From the NCBI RefSeq assembly GCF_029893105.1, contig NZ_JARXWG010000006.1, positions 1 to 64,000 on the forward strand: 64,000 nt of DNA, read 5' to 3'. The position numbers and the translations under genes were made by a program. The stretch is from Parabacteroides sp. PF5-9 (lineage in GTDB: Bacteria > Bacteroidota > Bacteroidia > Bacteroidales > Tannerellaceae). This document shows positions 43,834-53,002 of the stretch, piece by piece. Under the pieces are notes generated by a model. That model was not told the origin of the DNA and searched no databases. It saw nothing but the letters and a program-made list of their open reading frames with translations. The first letter of the stretch is position 1. Every line of letters starts with the position of its first letter.

Positions 43834-45321
43834 TTACTGAAACAGGTGTACATTCGGATTGACAGGGATCACGCAAGGGTTTACTTTGACTGTAATGGTT
43901 TCCGAAGCGACTTCTTTGCCATCAACCAGATAGGATCGTACTGTGATATTATACATTCCCGGCTTTTCATAGGTATATGAATGTGTCTGCGTACCCGAAC
44001 TCACATTGGTGTCTTTTAAGAATGATCCTCCTTCTCCAAAATCCCATTCGGTATAGGCTATTTCATCCGAACCGGATTGGTTGAGGATGACCGTAAAATC
44101 TTGCGAAGTATTCACACAAAACGATTGATCAGCCTCAATAGAGACCGAGAACCAGTTGGCTGCGAAAGAAGGGAGTCCCAAGGTCGATGTTCCTGATAAA
44201 AAGGCGGCGGGCAACTTATAGATCCTAAGGTTGTCATACTCTTCGGGATTATCAATCACATTTAAAAAATTAGCCTGTGTAGTCATATAGATACGTCCAT
44301 CAAGCGCTAACTGAATAGCACAATTATACGTGTCTATCATATCTATTTCTTGATAACTGACCACACTTGGGTCTGAGGCTGCTAATAACTCATGAAAATT
44401 ATACACATATAGCTGTCTGCGCCCTTCTAGCATGATATATACATATTTTCCACTGGCTGAAAATTCAACGCCATAATAATGCTTACTCGAGACAGAAGGA
44501 TCTACATCTCTCACATTGCTGAAACCCCCTGTTGCCGCATCAAAATCGCCATACATAATACGATTACCCCATCCAGCCCAAGCAAAGTGTTTGCCATCGG
44601 GTGTAAATTTCATGTATCCTCCTACACCACTCTGTGTATTTGTTACCGACAGAAGGGTCGAAACCGGAGTCTCTTCTACTCCGTCTTGGGTCAATAACCA
44701 TGCATTCATATACGTTGGATTCCCTCTACCAGGTGCCACAATCCAATAATCTTTACCATTGGCATGTTTAATTGAAGTGACCGTTTCATTAATATATGAG
44801 CCGGAATGATTCAATAAACGGATGTTTTTTGGGGTTTCAACATCTCCCAATCCCCCATCCAACGTCATGTCAATGACGGAATAAGAGAGTGTGTTTTGAG
44901 TTACCCCTATTGTAACCGCTATATATTTATCCCGATTTCCCGGATAAGGGATAATGATACCTGATTGGGAAGACGAACCATTTCCGGTCATGCTGGTACC
45001 ATTAGGCATAGTGGCATGATTTTTATTCCAAATACTTATACCATCCGAATAAAATAAAAGATTACCTTTCGCATCAGAAAGAGAGAAGCAACCCTCGGTT
45101 GTACTAATCGAAGAACCGGTCACGTCTGTCGGTAATCCTGTTAATAAAGTATCCGGCGTTCCGTTCAACCCTGTGACAGCAAGGTCACGTGTCGTATTCC
45201 AGGTTAAACCGGCTCTATTTCCAAAAAACCAGTTAGTGGCTTCTTTCTGCGCTTGGACAGAAAAAACAGTTGTGGCCATCAGGCCAACAATACATAAAAC
45301 TCTCATTGATTTCATCTTCAT
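43834..45321 (-). CDS. PKD-domain exported protein with N-terminal beta-propeller-like region, paralogue 2
   Basis: A 495-residue exported protein, first gene of the pair. Signal peptide to SVQAQ, then NWFFGNRAGLTW, STTEGCFSLSDAKGNLLFYSDG, SSQSGIIIPYPGNRDKYIAV, GGYMKFTPDGKHFAWAGW and GLPSFAANWFSVSIEA, then one PKD domain and the ending NPCVIPVNPNVHLFQ. The propeller part shares the plan but only moderate sequence with paralogue 1, while the PKD domain is almost the same, down to long runs of identical DNA. Three Met codons lie close together at the start; I kept the first. The genes are 35 bp apart and face the upstream region with copy 3 of the 470-bp repeat. Confidence 0.75.
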   Translation of the reverse strand: MKMKSMRVLCIVGLMATTVFSVQAQKEATNWFFGNRAGLTWNTTRDLAVTGLNGTPDTLLTGLPTDVTGSSISTTEGCFSLSDAKGNLLFYSDGISIWNKNHATMPNGTSMTGNGSSSQSGIIIPYPGNRDKYIAVTIGVTQNTLSYSVIDMTLDGGLGDVETPKNIRLLNHSGSYINETVTSIKHANGKDYWIVAPGRGNPTYMNAWLLTQDGVEETPVSTLLSVTNTQSGVGGYMKFTPDGKHFAWAGWGNRIMYGDFDAATGGFSNVRDVDPSVSSKHYYGVEFSASGKYVYIMLEGRRQLYVYNFHELLAASDPSVVSYQEIDMIDTYNCAIQLALDGRIYMTTQANFLNVIDNPEEYDNLRIYKLPAAFLSGTSTLGLPSFAANWFSVSIEADQSFCVNTSQDFTVILNQSGSDEIAYTEWDFGEGGSFLKDTNVSSGTQTHSYTYEKPGMYNITVRSYLVDGKEVASETITVKVNPCVIPVNPNVHLFQ

Positions 45322-45421
45322 AGCGAATTTACAACTATAAGGACAGACTGTCGGTTTTGTCTGTAACTTATTGTTTTACTTATTCTTTAATATTCTTTTT
45401 GTTTAATTCTTACACACACGT

Positions 45422-45449
45422 TAGTCTATTTCCTATGATGAATAGACTA
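45422..45449. promoter_or_regulatory. perfect 9-bp inverted repeat upstream of PKD genes
   Basis: TAGTCTATT (45422-45430) and AATAGACTA (45441-45449) enclose 10 bp, about 100 bp upstream of the paralogue 2 start. It may be an operator; it has no T tract on either side that would make it a terminator. Confidence 0.4.
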
Positions 45450-45734
45450 TATACCACGACTAAATTCGACAAAAATAGTAAAAATAGTTATAATTATATA
45501 CATAATTTCCTTTTTTATATGTGGTATATTGATTATCCTCCAATATTGTTGTTTTCTAAAAGACAAAAAACAGATGTTTAAAAAGTGCAACCTGTCATAT
45601 GCTGTCCAAGTGATGACCGGTTTTGATCTGTTTGTATTTTGTCATTTTGTTGCTAATAACAGGCGGTTTGTGACATAAATAAGTAAAAGATTGATTTTGT
45701 ATAACTCGTGTATCGTGTTTTTTTGATAAGAAAA

Positions 45735-46119
45735 AGGGTGTTTTTAACCGTTTTATGCCCCAAAACGGCTGTTTTAAATTCTTTATTCTGGATCTTCCGC
45801 CACTTTCTGCTGAACATTAAGAAAAATGATGCTGATGATTCAGGAAACAGATCTAAACCCTTCAAAAAAATCATGCAGATGATTTTTTCAAAGAGCCTGA
45901 AACGGGCAAAAAAACCAGTCTCAAAACCGGTGGTTTTTCTCCAGAATGGTGATTTTTCAAAATTATAAAAATAGGCAAGACGACTTAATAATCAATGCAT
46001 ATTGCAAAAACAAACTCCAAATCCTTGCGTTTTTTTCGAACAGTTTCGTTGTATGCTCCAGATACGCAATTCTCGCGGGGGATAAAATATCAAATTGACA
46101 AAATTGACAAATTGTAATT
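45735..46119 (-). repeat. 470-bp dispersed intergenic repeat, copy 3 (inverted)
   Basis: On the minus strand it matches copies 1 and 2 from the opening CAATTTGTCAATTTTGTCAA through the phased core; the far end diverges after about 45780. Core sites (as minus-strand equivalents) lie at 45788, 45810, 45832, 45853 and 45876, spaced 21-23 bp. The site ATCATCTGCATGAT here is the most symmetric version of the motif. It sits in a divergent promoter region, as copy 2 does. Confidence 0.75.
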
Positions 46120-46231
46120 AAAATACATTATTTAACTGAGGGGTAGTTCGGGGTTGTGCATGCTACTAAAAACTATTCCGCTGATCTAACTGTTCTATTA
46201 ATAGATAATTAACTATGAAAAATGTGTTGCG

Positions 46232-47107
46232 ATGATGAAAAAAAGAACGTTTTTTATGGCCATTTTTATGGCGGGTATATTGTTTTTCAGTTGTGATAAG
46301 GGTGTGGATAACGAAATGCCTCCAGGTGAAAATCCGTCTGTGATAACCCCGACGAACGAAGTGCTGCGAAATTTTGAAATCATATTTCCTGATATCGAAG
46401 ATGTGTTATGGAGCATAAATACAACGTATTATGTGGCTGATTTTGTGAAAAACAAAAAATCCATAAGTGCTTGGTTTAAGATAAGAGGCGACTGGGTTTT
46501 GACCAAATCCGACCTGAATAAAGAAGAGTTGAACCAATTTATCCGTAATACATTCTCCAATAGTAAATATTCCCGTTGGCAGGTCAATAAGGTTAGCCTG
46601 TTGGAGCGTGAGGGTTTTTCAGACCTGTTTATTATCAATACCAATAAAAATAATAGATATGCCAGTATCTATTATGCGACAAATGGTACTCAGGTTCGGA
46701 TCAATAATGGGGCAAATTATACGGATACACCGATAGAGGTTCCGTCGGACGTGATGCGTGCTATTAATCATTATTTTCAAGATCCTGATATTCTTGATTT
46801 GTGGGGGGATATTACCCAGACAATCAAGGTGGCCGTATTGGAGAATGATCAATTTAAATTATTGATACTTGATGAGGAATTTGACTTTCTGTATATGATC
46901 ACGAGTATTGAAGCGGAAGATGTTCCGGAGGTAATCATGAAAAAATTTAAGGCTTCCAGATACGGGAAGTACGTTGTGAACGATATCAGAGAGATGAAAA
47001 ATGACATTGGCGTATCTTACTTGTTTTATTTCGATGATGAAGAAGAGAATAATAATGTTGCTACAGTAAGTGAATCAACAGATTATATTGTCTTGTTGAA
47101 ATATTAA
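46232..47107 (+). CDS. PepSY-like (DUF2874) lipoprotein, paralogue 1
   Basis: A 291-residue lipoprotein; lipobox LFFSC, mature start CDKGVDNEMPPGENP. Two PepSY-like repeats are visible: FEIIFPDIEDVLWSINTTYYVADFVKN...WFKIRGDWVLTKSD and a second from about 170 with ILDEEFDFLYMITSIEAEDVPEVIMKKFKASRYGKYVVNDIREM. The family is abundant in Bacteroidales, exported, and of unknown function; inhibitor or calcium-type roles have been proposed for related PepSY domains but nothing in the sequence confirms one. Its neighbour at 47202 is a clear paralogue. A second Met at 46235 is an equally possible start. Confidence 0.82.
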   Translation: MMKKRTFFMAIFMAGILFFSCDKGVDNEMPPGENPSVITPTNEVLRNFEIIFPDIEDVLWSINTTYYVADFVKNKKSISAWFKIRGDWVLTKSDLNKEELNQFIRNTFSNSKYSRWQVNKVSLLEREGFSDLFIINTNKNNRYASIYYATNGTQVRINNGANYTDTPIEVPSDVMRAINHYFQDPDILDLWGDITQTIKVAVLENDQFKLLILDEEFDFLYMITSIEAEDVPEVIMKKFKASRYGKYVVNDIREMKNDIGVSYLFYFDDEEENNNVATVSESTDYIVLLKY

Positions 47108-47201
47108 TGCGAATCAGTCAATAAATGAAATACCTCATGTAAAATGCTTAAAAACAAAAAGATTACATGATCTGTTATGTAAAGACAAATACATAATTAT
47201 C

Positions 47202-48074
47202 ATGAGAGTAAGATTAATCCCTTTTGTATTGTTCTTGGCAAGTAGTGTATTGTTGTCAGGTTGTGTGGATGGAGAAGAGATGGATACGACTCCGCCCGAT
47301 CCTGTTGTGATCACCCCTAATGCAGAGGTGCAAAGCACTTTTGAGTTGAAATTTCCGGATGCAGTAGAGGTCGAATGGATGGTAAACAATACGTATTATG
47401 TTGCCGATTTTATATTGGACGGGCGAATAATAAATGCCTGGTTTAAACAGGCTGGTGATTGGAAGTTGACTAAATCTGAAGTCAGCAGGTTTGTATTGAA
47501 TGAGTCAATCAAAGCGACTTTTTCCAATAGTCTTTATTCGGATTGGGATATCCATGGCGTTAGCTTGTTAGAGCGTGAAGGTCTCTCTGATCTGGTGATC
47601 CTTTATGCCGGTAAGGATGAAGAACGAGTAGGTCTGTACTATTCGCCAAACGGTGTTGTTGTTCGCGTAAACCGGGATGATATTTATGTGGATAAACCGA
47701 TAGATATTCCGGGAAAAGTGATCGATCAGGTCAATAGCTGTTTTCTGCAACCGGTTATTCTTGATCTACGCGAAGACCTGGGTGAATCGATAGTTGTGGG
47801 TGTCTTGGAAGATGATCTGTTTAAGATAGTTGTATTTGATGAAAATCATGACTTCCTTTATCTTATTGAAAGTATAGACGAACAACATGTACCTCTTGTA
47901 GTCATGGAAAAATTCAAAGCATCCAGTTTTGGGAAGTATACCGTGAATGAGATTAAAGATATGAAAAATGAGACCGAGATTCATTATTTATTTTACTTTG
48001 ACGATGAAAACCGAAAACATAATGTGGCTACAGTCAGTGAATGGGATGATTATATTGCCGTTGTGACCTATTAA
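47202..48074 (+). CDS. PepSY-like (DUF2874) lipoprotein, paralogue 2
   Basis: A 290-residue lipoprotein; lipobox LLSGC, then a Pro-rich start (DTTPPDPVVITPNAEV). It aligns end to end with the preceding gene: FELKFPDAVEVEWMVNNTYYVADF, WFKQAGDWKLTKSE, SLLEREGLSDLVILY and VVMEKFKASSFGKYTVNEIKDMKNE, with the same final pattern NVATVSEWDDYI. The 94-bp gap shows no strong promoter, so both may be read together. The function is unknown; the duplicate may have a different partner. Confidence 0.82.
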   Translation: MRVRLIPFVLFLASSVLLSGCVDGEEMDTTPPDPVVITPNAEVQSTFELKFPDAVEVEWMVNNTYYVADFILDGRIINAWFKQAGDWKLTKSEVSRFVLNESIKATFSNSLYSDWDIHGVSLLEREGLSDLVILYAGKDEERVGLYYSPNGVVVRVNRDDIYVDKPIDIPGKVIDQVNSCFLQPVILDLREDLGESIVVGVLEDDLFKIVVFDENHDFLYLIESIDEQHVPLVVMEKFKASSFGKYTVNEIKDMKNETEIHYLFYFDDENRKHNVATVSEWDDYIAVVTY

Positions 48075-48147
48075 GCTTCTTGTTCACAAATCTCCGAACT
48101 TCTATTCTTAATTCGCTGTCTGTTACATAAAAATGGGAAAAGTTTTG

Positions 48148-48155
48148 TACTTTTG
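48148..48155 (+). promoter_or_regulatory. -7 box of the lysS-gpsA-pgi operon
   Basis: TACTTTTG, exact TAnnTTTG, 26 bp before ATG 48182. The TTG at 48164 lies too close to it to serve as the start. Confidence 0.65.
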
Positions 48156-48181
48156 CGCCATATTTGAAAAATTCGAACATA

Positions 48182-49726
48182 ATGAACCTACAGGAACTGA
48201 GTGAACAGGAAGTTATCAGGCGGGGAAGTCTGGAACAGATGCGCCAGTTGGGAATTGATCCTTATCCAGCTGCAGAGTACACAACCAATGCATATGCTAC
48301 CGAGATAAAAGAAACGTTTAAAGACGATGATCCTCCGCGTCCTGTCCAGATCGCCGGACGTATTATGAGTCGCCGTATCATGGGGAAAGCTTCTTTTATG
48401 GAGTTGCAAGACAGTGAAGGACGTATTCAGGTCTATATTTCACGGGATGAGATCTGCCCGGATGAGAATAAGGATCTGTATAACGTCGTTTTCAAGAAAC
48501 TATTGGATATTGGTGACTATGTGGGTATCAATGGGTTTGTTTTTCGTACACAGATGGGTGAAATATCTGTGCATGCGGAAGGATTGACCGTATTGGCCAA
48601 ATCTCTTCGCGTACTACCTATCGTTAAGAAGAAAGACGGAGTTGTTTATGACGGATTTACTGATCCGGAACAACGTTATCGTCAACGTTATGTCGATTTA
48701 ATTGTGAATGAAGGTGTTAAAGATGTTTTTGTCAAGCGTACAAAGGTCTTTAATTCGATGCGTGAGTTTCTGAACAATCACGGCTATATAGAGGTCGATA
48801 CCCCTGTATTACAGAGTATCCCGGGAGGAGCAACTGCCCGTCCGTTTATTACACATCATAATGCGTTGGATATCCCTTTGTATCTGCGTATTGCCAATGA
48901 ATTATACTTAAAACGATTGATCGTCGGTGGTTTTGAAGGAGTGTATGAGTTTAGTCGCAACTTCCGTAATGAAGGGATGGATCGTACACACAATCCGGAG
49001 TTCACTGTGATGGAGTTTTATGTGGCGTATAAGGACTATAACTGGATGATGAACTTTACCGAACAGATGTTGGAAAAAATCTGTATGGATGTGCATGGTA
49101 CGACTAAAGTGATGATGGGAGATAAAGAGATTGACTATAAAGCTCCGTATCCACGTGTCACGATGATCGATTCGATCAAACACTTTACCGGAGTCGATAT
49201 CAGTGGAATGAATGAAGACCAATTGCGTGATGTTTGCCGCCAACTGGGTGTTGAACAGGATGCAACAATGGGAAAAGGAAAACTGATCGATGCGATATTC
49301 GGAGATAAGTGTGAAGGAAATTATATTCAACCGACATTTATTATTGATTATCCGATAGAGATGTCGCCATTAACCAAAAAACACCGGAATAATCCGGAAC
49401 TGACCGAACGTTTCGAATTGATGGTTAACGGAAAAGAGTTGGCCAATGCTTATTCGGAATTAAACGATCCGATCGATCAGCGTATGCGTTTTGAAGATCA
49501 GCTACGGCTATCAGAAAAAGGAGATGATGAGGCGATGTTTATCGATCAGGACTTCTTGCGTGCCCTCGAATATGGGATGCCTCCGACAAGTGGAATCGGT
49601 ATCGGGATGGATCGTCTGGTGATGTTTATGACCGGGCAGGAAAGTATCCAGGAGGTGCTGTTTTTTCCTCAGATGCGTCCGGAGAAGAAGCAGAAGAAAG
49701 AGGAAGAAGAAAACGGCGAAGCCTAA
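48182..49726 (+). CDS. lysS: lysyl-tRNA synthetase, class II
   Basis: A 514-residue cytoplasmic enzyme charging tRNA-Lys. An N-terminal OB-fold anticodon-binding domain (about 50-150: VQIAGRIMSRRIMGKASFMELQD) precedes the class II catalytic core with motif 1 region (KVFNSMREFLNNHGYIEVDTP), motif 2 (FRNEGMDRTHNPEFTVMEF) and motif 3 (GIGIGMDRLVMFMTGQ). Also typical are YLRIANELYLKRLIVGG and PVEMSPL-like IEMSPLTKKHR. A Lys/Glu-rich tail ends the protein. The length is normal. gpsA starts 9 bp downstream. The ATG at 48182 was chosen because of the promoter at 48148-48155. Confidence 0.97.
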   Translation: MNLQELSEQEVIRRGSLEQMRQLGIDPYPAAEYTTNAYATEIKETFKDDDPPRPVQIAGRIMSRRIMGKASFMELQDSEGRIQVYISRDEICPDENKDLYNVVFKKLLDIGDYVGINGFVFRTQMGEISVHAEGLTVLAKSLRVLPIVKKKDGVVYDGFTDPEQRYRQRYVDLIVNEGVKDVFVKRTKVFNSMREFLNNHGYIEVDTPVLQSIPGGATARPFITHHNALDIPLYLRIANELYLKRLIVGGFEGVYEFSRNFRNEGMDRTHNPEFTVMEFYVAYKDYNWMMNFTEQMLEKICMDVHGTTKVMMGDKEIDYKAPYPRVTMIDSIKHFTGVDISGMNEDQLRDVCRQLGVEQDATMGKGKLIDAIFGDKCEGNYIQPTFIIDYPIEMSPLTKKHRNNPELTERFELMVNGKELANAYSELNDPIDQRMRFEDQLRLSEKGDDEAMFIDQDFLRALEYGMPPTSGIGIGMDRLVMFMTGQESIQEVLFFPQMRPEKKQKKEEEENGEA

Positions 49727-49735
49727 TCTATTGCT

Positions 49736-50731
49736 ATGAATTTACCGGGAAAAATCGCCATTATGGGAGGGGGAAGCTGGGCGACGGCTTTAGCGAAAAT
49801 TGTACTCTCCACGCAGGATCATATCAACTGGTATATGCGCAGACCTGATCGTATTGCGGACTTCAAACAGGTCGGGCATAATCCGGTCTATTTATCGTCG
49901 GTCAAGTTTGATACGGATAAAATTACTTTTTATGCGGATATCAATCAGGTGATAAATGATTCGGATACATTAATTTTTGCGACTCCGTCACCTTTTCTTA
50001 AACAACATCTGGAAAAGATAAAAACACGGTTAAGTGATAAATGTATCATTTCGGCCATCAAAGGTATTGTGCCGGATGAGAATATACTGATCACCGATTA
50101 TTTTGCGGAATATTATCAGGTACCACATGAAAATATTGCGATCATTGGAGGGCCATGTCATGCGGAAGAGATCGCATTGGAGCGTCTGTCGTATGTCACC
50201 TTGGCCTGTTCGGATATTCAGAAATTAGATGTACTGGCCAGCGTTTTCAGTAATCATTATCTGAAAAACTCCCTCTCGGAAGATGTGGCCGGAATCGAAT
50301 ATGCTGCTGTTTTAAAGAATGTCTATTCCATTGTAGCAGGCATCTGCCATGGCATGAAATACGGAGATAATTTTCAGGCTGTATTCCTTTCCAATGCGAT
50401 CAAAGAAATGCGACGGTTTGTGGATGCTGTTCATCCGATCGAACGAGATATTACCGATTCGGTTTATCTGGGCGATTTATTGGTTACGGCCTATTCGCGT
50501 TTTAGCCGGAATCGTACATTCGGCACGATGATCGGGAAAGGCTATTCGGTAAAAACCGCTCAATTGGAGATGGAGATGATTGCAGAAGGGTATTATGGCA
50601 CCAAATGTATTTACGAGATCAATGAGAAATACAACGTCGATATGCCTATCCTGAATGCACTCTATGAAATATTATACGACAAACGATCACCTATTACGGT
50701 CATTCGTGAATTAACGGAAACATTTATATAA
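49736..50731 (+). CDS. gpsA: NAD(P)H-dependent glycerol-3-phosphate dehydrogenase
   Basis: A 331-residue cytoplasmic enzyme reducing dihydroxyacetone phosphate to sn-glycerol 3-phosphate for phospholipid synthesis. The Rossmann motif GGGSWATALAKI lies at about 11-22, IFATPSPFLKQHL at about 80 and SAIKGIVPDENILITDYF at about 105. The catalytic domain has GGPCHAEEIALERLSYVTLA and the lysine-bearing EYAAVLKNVYSIVAGICHGMKYGDN (Lys at about 190), then SRNRTFGTMIGKGY. GGPCHAEE replaces the GPSFA(K/R)E form common elsewhere, a variant seen in Bacteroidota. It is the middle gene of the lysS-gpsA-pgi run. Confidence 0.94.
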   Translation: MNLPGKIAIMGGGSWATALAKIVLSTQDHINWYMRRPDRIADFKQVGHNPVYLSSVKFDTDKITFYADINQVINDSDTLIFATPSPFLKQHLEKIKTRLSDKCIISAIKGIVPDENILITDYFAEYYQVPHENIAIIGGPCHAEEIALERLSYVTLACSDIQKLDVLASVFSNHYLKNSLSEDVAGIEYAAVLKNVYSIVAGICHGMKYGDNFQAVFLSNAIKEMRRFVDAVHPIERDITDSVYLGDLLVTAYSRFSRNRTFGTMIGKGYSVKTAQLEMEMIAEGYYGTKCIYEINEKYNVDMPILNALYEILYDKRSPITVIRELTETFI

Positions 50732-50755
50732 AGCAATAAAATAATAGATACGAAA

Positions 50756-52099
50756 ATGAAAAATATCAGTTTAAACATTGACAAAGCATTAGGTCTTATC
50801 ACGAAAGAACAAGTGTATGCACAGGAAGGGAAAGTAAAAGAGTGTAATCAGCTGTTGGAGACCGGGAAAGGTGCCGGTAACGACTTTTTAGGTTGGATGC
50901 ATTTACCTTCTTCGATCACAGAAGCAGAACTGGCTGATATTGAAAATACGGCTAACGTATTGCGTTCGAAATGCGATATCGTTGTAGCGATCGGAATCGG
51001 AGGAAGTTATCTGGGGACTAAAGCTGTAGTAGAAGCCCTGAATAACAGCTTTGATATGTTATTGAGTGATCGTAAGAATCCAATTCTTTTGTATGCCGGA
51101 CAGAATATCGGAGAAGATTATTTATATGAACTGACTGAAGTATTGAAAGGCAAACAATTTGGTTTGATCAATATTTCTAAATCGGGTACAACAACAGAAC
51201 CGGCTTTGGCTTTCCGTATGTTGAAAAAACAGTTGGAAGACGCTGTCGGAAAAGAGGAAGCCAAGCACCGTATTGTCGCCATTACAGATGCTAAAAGAGG
51301 CGCTTTGCGTACATTAGCCGATCAGGAAGGATATAAGACGTTTGTTATTCCGGATAATGTAGGCGGACGTTTCTCTGTGTTGACTCCGGTAGGTTTATTG
51401 CCGATTGCTGTTGCAGGTATTAATATCCGTGATTTGGTGGCAGGTGCTGTTTCTATGGAGAAAGTAACCGGTTCAGATGTTCCTTTGACAGAAAATATTG
51501 CCGGGTTGTATGCCGCAGCAAGAAATGAACTATATAAAGGAGGAAAGAAAATTGAGATTTTGGCAAACTTTCATCCGAAATTACATTATATCGCTGAGTG
51601 GTGGAAACAGTTGTATGGCGAAAGTGAAGGTAAGGATGGAAAAGGTATTTTCCCCGCTTCAGTAGATTTAACAACCGACTTACATTCTATGGGGCAATGG
51701 ATACAGGATGGTGAACGCACGATCTTTGAAACGGTCATCTCTGTGGAGAAACCGGATCATAAAGTGGTTGTTCCTACTGACGAAGCAAATCTGGATGGAT
51801 TGAACTTCCTGGCCGGAAAACGTGTGGATGAAGTCAATAAAATGGCGGAACTGGGTACGCAATTAGCCCATGTGGACGGAGGTGTTCCTAACCTGAAGAT
51901 CACGATGCCGGAAGTCAATGCCTATTATATCGGACAGTTATTCTATTTCTTTGAAAGAGGTTGCGGTATCAGTGGATATATGCTGGGTGTGAATCCGTTT
52001 GATCAACCGGGAGTGGAAGACTACAAACGCAATATGTTTGCTTTGTTGAACAAACCGGGATATGAAAAAGAAACAGAAGCGATAAAAGCCAGATTATAA
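50756..52099 (+). CDS. pgi: glucose-6-phosphate isomerase
   Basis: A 447-residue cytoplasmic glycolytic enzyme converting glucose 6-phosphate and fructose 6-phosphate. It is the short bacterial type (about 450 residues, like that of Firmicutes) rather than the 550-residue enterobacterial form. Seen are [19 protein letters not shown] (about 80), [19 protein letters not shown] (about 140), [17 protein letters not shown], and [14 protein letters not shown] with [20 protein letters not shown] near the end. It lies 24 bp after gpsA and has a terminator at 52119-52150. Confidence 0.96.
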   Translation: MKNISLNIDKALGLITKEQVYAQEGKVKECNQLLETGKGAGNDFLGWMHLPSSITEAELADIENTANVLRSKCDIVVAIGIGGSYLGTKAVVEALNNSFDMLLSDRKNPILLYAGQNIGEDYLYELTEVLKGKQFGLINISKSGTTTEPALAFRMLKKQLEDAVGKEEAKHRIVAITDAKRGALRTLADQEGYKTFVIPDNVGGRFSVLTPVGLLPIAVAGINIRDLVAGAVSMEKVTGSDVPLTENIAGLYAAARNELYKGGKKIEILANFHPKLHYIAEWWKQLYGESEGKDGKGIFPASVDLTTDLHSMGQWIQDGERTIFETVISVEKPDHKVVVPTDEANLDGLNFLAGKRVDEVNKMAELGTQLAHVDGGVPNLKITMPEVNAYYIGQLFYFFERGCGISGYMLGVNPFDQPGVEDYKRNMFALLNKPGYEKETEAIKARL

Positions 52100-52118
52100 T
52101 AAAACCAGAATAGAGACG

Positions 52119-52150
52119 AAAGGGTGGGGTGCATATCTCACCCTTTTTTA
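52119..52150 (+). terminator. rho-independent terminator after pgi
   Basis: AAAGGGTG and CACCCTTT pair around a 12-nt loop and are followed by a T tract. It closes the lysS-gpsA-pgi transcript. Confidence 0.8.
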
Positions 52151-52195
52151 TAGATTTAGAGCAACTTTGTGGCTCTCAAAAATAAGTGAATAGTT

Positions 52196-52930
52196 ATGAT
52201 CCGAACAGCAATAGAACATTATTTACAAAAACAGCAACAAGAACGTATCTCTCCTAAAGCGGTTCTTTTTGATATGGATGGAGTGCTCTTTGACTCTATG
52301 GTGTTTCATGCCCGTGCCTGGCAGGAGATCGCTGAAAAACATCATTTGCGGTCTGTTCCGGAGGATTTTTTCCTGTTTGAAGGCATGACTGGTGGAAATA
52401 CAATCAATGAATTGTTTCTGCGCACCCGGCAGCGGGAGGCTACTGCGGAGGAGAAAGAATCCATCTATAATGAAAAGGCTGCCTTGTTTAATCAATACAA
52501 TGACGGAGAACCAATGCCCGGAGCCCTGGAGGTATTGGAAAAGGTAAAAGCTTTTGAGTTGAAACGGGTGCTTGTTACAGGCTCAGGACAACGTAGTCTG
52601 CTTGAAAAATTGGAGCATACTTATCCGGGTTTCTTTGAAAAAGAGCGGATGGTGACAAGTTATGATGTCAGATTTGGTAAACCGCATCCGGAACCGTATC
52701 TGATCGGATTGGAAAAGGGTGGAGTCCAACCGCATGAAGCCATTGTTGTAGAGAATGCACCGATGGGGGTGCAGTCGGCTGTTGCTGCACATATCTTTAC
52801 GATAGCAGTCAATACAGGCCCATTAGCTGATCAGGTCTTGTTGGATGCCGGAGCCAATCTGCTTTATCCCGATATGAATGCCTTAGCCAAAGATTGGGAA
52901 GCGATCATGACTGCTTTCTCTGAGATTTGA
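52196..52930 (+). CDS. HAD-superfamily hydrolase, beta-phosphoglucomutase-like
   Basis: A 244-residue cytoplasmic HAD enzyme of subfamily I. Motif I is FDMDGVLFDSM (nucleophile Asp in DMDG), the helical cap follows (FHARAWQEIAEKHHL), motif II lies in VLVTGSGQRSLLEKLE, motif III in RFGKPHPEPYLIGLEKGG, and motif IV in VVENAPMGVQSAVAA (VENAP in place of VEDSx). This fits beta-phosphoglucomutase/phosphatase-like members; substrate is probably a sugar phosphate but cannot be fixed from sequence. It follows pgi but after a terminator. A shared bidirectional terminator separates it from the convergent epimerase gene. Confidence 0.88.
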   Translation: MIRTAIEHYLQKQQQERISPKAVLFDMDGVLFDSMVFHARAWQEIAEKHHLRSVPEDFFLFEGMTGGNTINELFLRTRQREATAEEKESIYNEKAALFNQYNDGEPMPGALEVLEKVKAFELKRVLVTGSGQRSLLEKLEHTYPGFFEKERMVTSYDVRFGKPHPEPYLIGLEKGGVQPHEAIVVENAPMGVQSAVAAHIFTIAVNTGPLADQVLLDAGANLLYPDMNALAKDWEAIMTAFSEI

Positions 52931-52952
52931 AGAGAAGGAAGAGGATAGAAAC

Positions 52953-52983
52953 AAAAAAAGCCGGTTCGCAACCGGCTTTTTTT
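52953..52983. terminator. bidirectional rho-independent terminator
   Basis: A 14-bp perfect stem AAAAAAAGCCGGTT / AACCGGCTTTTTTT with a 3-nt loop CGC. A-rich and T-rich ends on both sides let it stop transcription from both the HAD gene and the convergent isomerase-like gene. Confidence 0.92.
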
Positions 52984-53002
52984 GTTTTATGAGCATGTTT
53001 AA

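Larger units (their letters stand above)
45322..46231. other. 910-bp divergent region between PKD and PepSY-like genes
   Basis: It holds a 9-bp hairpin (45422-45449), inverted copy 3 of the 470-bp repeat (45735-46119) and a shortened REP-like piece (46139-46162). The open frame at 45708-45968 lies antisense through the repeat and is not kept in copies 1 and 2, so I do not call it a gene. No clear TAnnTTTG box is seen for either flanking gene. Confidence 0.7.

Noticed and set aside
45708-45968. 86-residue open frame rich in Lys with NDADDSGNRS
   Set aside because: It runs antisense through copy 3 of the 470-bp repeat; in copy 1 the same frame is broken by a stop and length changes, so the similarity is that of the DNA element and not of a protein.
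52953-52983. tRNA-like T-loop word GGTTCGCAACC
   Set aside because: It is the loop and stem of a symmetric terminator; no cloverleaf can be folded around it.
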